From positions 69,267,628 to 69,331,627 of the forward strand of contig NC_034438.1 in NCBI RefSeq assembly GCF_002078875.1: 64,000 nucleotides of DNA, read 5' to 3'. The notes beneath the pieces are model-generated. The model saw only the letters and a list, made by a program, of their open reading frames with translations. It ran no database searches and had not been told where the DNA came from. Shown piece after piece: positions 60,163 to 64,000 of this stretch (the stretch's first letter is position 1; each line of letters opens with the position of its first letter). A program made the position numbers and the translations under genes. This stretch comes from Numida meleagris. Taxonomy: Eukaryota; Chordata; Aves; Galliformes; Numididae.

Positions 60163-60940
60163 ATAGAATCACAGAATATCCTGAGTGGGAAAGGACCCGC
60201 AAAGATCATCTAGTTCAGCTTTTCACTTCACATAGGATCACCCAAACTTCAAACCATATTTCTGAAAGCAGTGTCCAAATGCTTCTTGAACTCCAGCAGG
60301 ATTGGTGCCTTGACCACTGCCCTGGTTCCATGCCCACCATCTGCCGGTGCAGAGCCTTTTCCTAACAGCCAGCCTGATCCTCCCCTGATGCAGCTCTGTG
60401 TCATTCCCTTGGATCCTGCTGCTGTCACCAGAGAGCAGAGCTCAGCGCTGCCCCTTTGCTCCCTGTGAGGAGCTGTAGGCTACCATGAGGCCCCTACCGT
60501 CAGCATCCTCTGCGCTTTGCTGAACAAATGGAGGGATCTCAGCCACTCTTCATGCATCTGGCACTCTATAACCTTCGCTATCTTTGTTCCCCTCCATTGG
60601 ACACTCCATAATAGTTTTATGTACTTCTTGTATTGTGGAGCTCAAAGCTTCACACAGTGCTCAAGGTGAGGCTGCACCACTTCAGAATGGATAAGGACAA
60701 CCATTTCCCTGGACAAGCTAGAAATGCTGGGCGTGATGCATCCTAAGGTGCAGTTGTCCTTTTTAGCTTCTAGAGCACACTGTTGACTCATTTTCCCCTT
60801 GCTGTTGAACAAAATCCCCAGACCCCTTTCTGTGGGGCTGCTCTCCAGCCTCTCATCCCCCATTCTGTACACTTATTCAGAGTTGCTCCATCCCAGGTGC
60901 AGAATTCTGCATGTTCTCACCCTTCTGTCATTTATCATCT
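60163..60940 (-). mobile_element. CR1 LINE 3' part, older subfamily
   Basis: Begins tatagaatcacagaatatcc, then gagtgggaaaggacccgcaa, and extends inward for almost 800 bp. The minus frame 60642-60872 holds ESSPTERGLGILFNSKGKMS, then QQCALEAKKDNCTLGCI and VVQPHLEHCVKL, the CR1 RT C-terminal block (EKDLGVLVD ... ILGCIKR ... RPHLEYCVQ). Diverged with insertions. Confidence 0.88.
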
Positions 60941-61182
60941 CTGAGGGATGGTTGAAGATTCCTTTTGGTTTTATCACTTTGCTGTACTGCGTAACATTCA
61001 CTTATGATATGATAAAAGCATTGGCCATGAGCCTAGTCTGATATTTTTCACTGAGCACTTGCATCATGCTTGTACTTTGGGAACCATCTCTTGAAAATTA
61101 TAAACAACTACACTTTTTACTTTTTCTCCTCAGAGACCCTATCTGTGAAGAAGGCAAGGAATTACACTTTCACCTTTTCCTT

Positions 61183-61440
61183 CACAGAATCACAGAGTAA
61201 TAGAGTGTCTAAGGTTGGAAGGGACCTCCAGAGGTCATTTGGTTCAACCGCACTGCTCAAGCCGGGCCATGTAGAGCAGTTGCCCAGGGCAATGTCCACA
61301 TAGCTTTTGAAGATCTCCAGGGGCGAAGATTCCACAACATATCTGGGAAACCTTTGTCAATACTTCTTCACCCACATGGAAGAGAAGTGCTTCCTTATAG
61401 TTAGATGGATCCTCTTGTGTTTCAGTTTGTGCTGAAGCAA
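61183..61440 (-). mobile_element. CR1 LINE 3' part
   Basis: cacagaatcacagagtaata, then taaggttggaagggacctcc, cagttgcccagggcaatgtc and ttccttatagttagatggat. The order is antisense from the CR1 3' end inward. It meets a sense-strand CR1 piece at about 61430-61440. Confidence 0.88.
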
Positions 61441-61775
61441 TTTGGCATGGCTCCTCCAAGAAGGTAACATGGCTGATAGCCCAACTAAATTCCCCTACAC
61501 TGATGCACACAGCATGGGAAATAAACAGGAGGAGTTGACGACTACAGTGCAGTTAGAAAACTATGACCTAATTGCTATCATAGCAATGCAGTGAGACAAA
61601 TGGCAACACTGGGACACTACAATCAAGGCCTACTAGATTTTTGGAAGAGGCAACAGGGAAGGAGAGGTGGAGGAGTTGCCCTCTCTGTTAAGAAAAGGGG
61701 ATTGCAAAGAGCTGCCTCTGAAAAACAGCCACAATAAGGTTGAGAGCTTATGGATAAAAATTGGGGTCCAACACG
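61430..61775 (+). mobile_element. CR1 ORF1 end / ORF2 start, sense strand
   Basis: Includes atggctcctccaagaaggta and tgatgcacacagcatgggaa. It corresponds closely to the ORF1-ORF2 junction of the copy at 54737-54721, in the opposite orientation. Translated pieces are DAHSMGNKQEEL, VQLENYDLIAII and VEELPSLLRKGDCKELPLKN, then VESLWIKIG, i.e. the endonuclease N-terminal part with stops. It ends at the hAT fragment. Confidence 0.8.
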
Positions 61776-62030
61776 CAGCCTATCTCCTTCTTATCTTAGT
61801 AGAGAGATATATCCGTCTCTTCACAGTCATGCCTTATTCGTATCACCGCTTTTAGGCAGTATGCACAGCTGTGAACAATGGTTTTCAAGGAGGAATCACA
61901 GGAAAATCTCATCCAAAATCTCTGATGAACACCTTGAGAACTCACTAAGAATTGCAGCCACTTCCATCCAACCAAATGTGCCGCTGGTTTTGTGGTTTTG
62001 GTGCTCTTTTCTTATATTTTAATAAAAAAT
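61776..62030 (+). pseudogene. hAT transposase C-terminal fragment
   Basis: Plus frame 61750-62022 contains CEQWFSRRNHRKISSKISDE followed by HLENSLRIAATSIQPN, the C-terminal hAT dimerisation segment (SRLTDEHLENSLRIATT-type). The preceding piece is in another frame (LVERYIRLFTVMPYSYHRF). It is a relative of the remnant at 19010-19290. No hAT terminal repeats are visible around it, so it is an isolated fragment squeezed between CR1 and ERV sequence. It ends in an AT-rich tail near 62010-62035. Confidence 0.82.
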
Positions 62031-62031
62031 A

Positions 62032-62480
62032 TTAAAAGTTAAAATGCTCTGTTAAACCCAATTGTCCCTTTCCTCCTGCTGGCTGGAGGCAGGGTCCCTC
62101 TAGTTCTGGATTCTTGTATTCATTACTCATCTCTCGTGTATGAGAACCAGAAGGCCCATTGTCAACCTCAGAGATAAGATCTGACCATCTTCTCTGTCTG
62201 GTAAACTGCCCACTGGAAACTGGAACTGCCGTTTTCCTGGAAAAACCCTCTCTTGTGATTGTTATCCCTTGCAACTCACATACCTGTACCTACAGAGCTG
62301 AAATGGGATTTCCATTCCACTTCCTTTCTCCATGGTCCCCTACCTAAAACCACAGGGTAATATGTGATATGTACCCATTATATATTCTCTCTCTCGAGAG
62401 AGGATCCCTTACTTCTAATTGCTGAGATATTAGTTTGTACAAGTAGGGAACAAGACATACTGTCTTTTAATTGCTGTTTA
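62032..62480 (-). pseudogene. Probable ERV internal region downstream of gag-like part
   Basis: The minus frame 62032-62274 includes VDNGPSGSHTREMS and LQPAGGKGQLGLTEH. It continues the same strand as the gag-like region, with a 14-bp palindrome (62389-62402, ctctctcgagagag) between them. I link it to the ERV only by adjacency and style. It may be a separate unclassified repeat. Confidence 0.4.
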
Positions 62481-63880
62481 TTCTGTTTATCCACAGCAGA
62501 GACACAGGCCCATGGGGGCCACTTTATCCACCACTGGTCTTTTGTTATCTTTCCAGTTCATTCCTGCCAGAGTGCTGGCATATGATGATGTTGCATTCCA
62601 TACACATCTCCGACATATCATGTGATTTGGAGCTTGGGAGTGGGTCTTATTGCCCAAGTTAATTCCATATATCATTTCTACTGCAGTTAGTTCCATCAGG
62701 TACTGGACGCCTTTCTCCATGGTGGTCCATTTGCCTGGATTAAATAACCAGAATCTGTCAAAAAAGTTAGAGCAACTGCAGAACCCGTTGCAGGGGTTGG
62801 AGAAGCCACAGGGTTTGTTGCAGGGGTTGGAGCAATCAACTGGGCTCATCACAGGAGCTGGAGCAACCACAGAGCTTGTCACGGGAGTTAGAGCATCCAC
62901 AGAGCTCATCACAATACTTGGAGCAGCCACAGGATGCGTAGCAGGAGTTGGAGCAACTGCACTTGTTGCAGGAGTTGGAATAACCACAGGACTTGTAGAG
63001 TCTGGAGCATCCACAGGGGTTACTGCAGGAGCTGGAGAGCCTTTGCATTGTCATCAGATCCAGAGGTATTCTCTTCCCCTTGAGGATGCTGAATAATGTT
63101 GAACAGAGTTCAGCAGGCATAGTTCAGGCCCCATTGTGCTTCAGTGATTTGTGCCTCTTTAGGACTGCCAGGGCAACAGCAGAACTTTTCCAAATATTCT
63201 ACTAGTTTTTCAGGATTCTGCAGTTGTTCAGAGGTGAAGTTCCAAAGCACTGTGGGTGTCCACCACTCTAGGCACCTGCCCATACCATCCCACATTCCCT
63301 GCCACTCAGAACTATCCCACTGCAGGGCAGATCTCTGGGTGACATTGTTAACAAATTGTTTAAACTTAACCTGGAACAAATTCATGACATGTAGCAATAG
63401 GAGCACCCTGGTTTGAACATTCCACAGATATTCCAAATTCTGTAGAGCTATTGTAACTAGATCTTGAGCTCTACCAAAAGAAGGAAAAGTGAAAGGGAGG
63501 CTGAGGGACAGCTGGAAAGTGTCCTCCCCCATCTCCTCCATAGACAGGCTCCCGGAGGAGACAGATCGAAGAGTACAGTTACTAATAGTATAATACGGCT
63601 TCCAAAACACAGAGATGACAGCAATGCTGAATACACACAAAATGTTAGTTTCTTTGCTGCCAGTTTTATCATGATATAAACCAAGGCCACACAGCACAGC
63701 GAAATGAAAACCTTAATCCAATCCCCAGAGATGACAAACAGCTCAAGAGGGAAAATAAACAACAAGCAAGGTGCTACACAGTACCATTTCATGAGAAGAC
63801 TCTCAAAGAGCTTCATAAATATGGAAAAAATTCAACATTGTGACTATCAATTATCAAACTACTACAACAAGCTGGGTTTT
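62481..63880 (-). pseudogene. Avian ERV gag-like region, frame-broken
   Basis: Successive minus frames overlap: 63816-63457 (hydrophobic N-terminal segment), 63697-63110 (includes QWDSSEWQGMWDGMGRC and EQLQNPEKLVEYLEKF), then 63120-62836 and 63014-62487 (a Pro/Thr/Ala/Val-rich repeat, then KWTTMEKGVQYLMELTAV). The order and style fit the gag-containing 5' internal part of an avian ERV, presumably the family of the LTR at 59434. It lies on the opposite strand, so it is a second provirus. At least three frame changes and stops make it non-functional. No zinc knuckle, protease or polymerase is seen. The 5' end and LTR would lie past the CR1 at 63902. Confidence 0.6.
62770..63034. repeat. 27-31-bp minisatellite, 9 units, in ERV gag-like region
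   Basis: Nine tandem units, most of 30 bp, starting gagca(a/t)ccacag (plus strand) and ending ggagttg or a variant. One unit is 31 bp (62830-62860) and two are 27 bp. In one minus frame the array encodes a Pro/Thr/Ala/Val repeat of about 10 residues per unit. In another it encodes a Cys/Ser/Gly repeat. The 31-bp unit switches which repeat is read. Confidence 0.88.
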
Positions 63881-63901
63881 ATTTATTTATTTATTTATTT
63901 T
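63876..63901. repeat. (TTTA)n run at CR1 3' end
   Basis: About six tttA units directly preceding the CR1 3' end. Probably a CR1 tail or target-site-derived expansion. Confidence 0.9.
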
Positions 63902-64000
63902 AACAGAATGGCTTAGGGTGGAAGGGACCTTAAAGATCATCTTGTTACAACCACCTGCCATGGGCAAGGTTGCCATCCATTAGATCAGGCTGTCCAGGGC
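63902..64000 (-). mobile_element. CR1 3' end, runs off the window
   Basis: aacagaatggcttagggtgg, then aagggaccttaaagatcatc and gccatgggcaaggttgccat. Antisense CR1 3' end. Its 5' part lies outside the window. Confidence 0.92.

Noticed and set aside
62770..63034. CRISPR-like array
   Set aside because: Units are contiguous 27-31-bp repeats without unique spacers and lie in ERV coding sequence of a vertebrate genome.
62650..63096. 148-codon plus-strand Gly/Ala/Thr-rich repeat protein
   Set aside because: It is the antisense reading of the minisatellite in the ERV gag-like region, which reads on the minus strand.

Overview
The window looks like intergenic (or deep intronic) DNA from a bird, most likely a galliform such as chicken. 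The evidence is the repeat content. There are about 21 CR1 LINE pieces with the typical 8-bp tail repeats (gattctgt / gattctat). There are six mariner copies of the Galluhop/Mariner1_GG type, two hAT-Charlie elements with a mariner embedded in them, and avian ERV LTRs. Between repeats the DNA is AT-rich. I could not support any intact host protein-coding gene, tRNA, rRNA or CRISPR array. Most open frames over 60 codons are chance frames, or antisense or sense readings of CR1 and ERV DNA. Family names were recognised by eye and were not searched.

Layout. 1-9 kb: AT-rich unique DNA with a hAT/mariner composite (887-1247), a perfect 15-bp-arm hairpin (1414-1449), a solo ERV-L-like LTR (4516-5072) and a 5' mariner fragment. 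9-11 kb: two CR1 copies in opposite orientation. The second (9440-10597) keeps the reverse transcriptase core in one frame with only two stops. 11-29 kb: mostly unique DNA with mariners at 15.8, 18.4 and 23.1 kb and a 1.4-kb hAT/mariner composite (18314-19707) flanked by a 6-of-8 target duplication. There is also a long purine tract (21.2 kb) and a short coding-like island (25.9-26.1 kb) that I cannot identify. 29-52 kb: scattered old CR1 pieces, a mariner that keeps extra transposase sequence (35918-36466), an LTR fragment (37.3 kb) and a perfect 28-bp tandem duplication (49.9 kb).

52-64 kb is a dense nest of mobile elements. It holds a solo LTR with a perfect 6-bp target duplication (52336-52851) and a long antisense CR1 carrying the ORF1 esterase and ORF2 endonuclease regions. 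A second CR1 is inserted inside that ORF1. Further on are an ERV LTR with a primer-binding-site-like sequence (59434-60009), more CR1, a hAT transposase C-terminal fragment, and an antisense ERV gag-like region with a 27-31-bp minisatellite (62770-63034). A CR1 runs off the right edge.

Nothing here works as a gene system. The biology is retrotransposon and DNA-transposon accumulation, nesting and decay. The items most worth checking are the repeated hAT/mariner composite, the unidentified coding-like island, the clean solo LTR, and the ERV gag minisatellite with its shifting frame.
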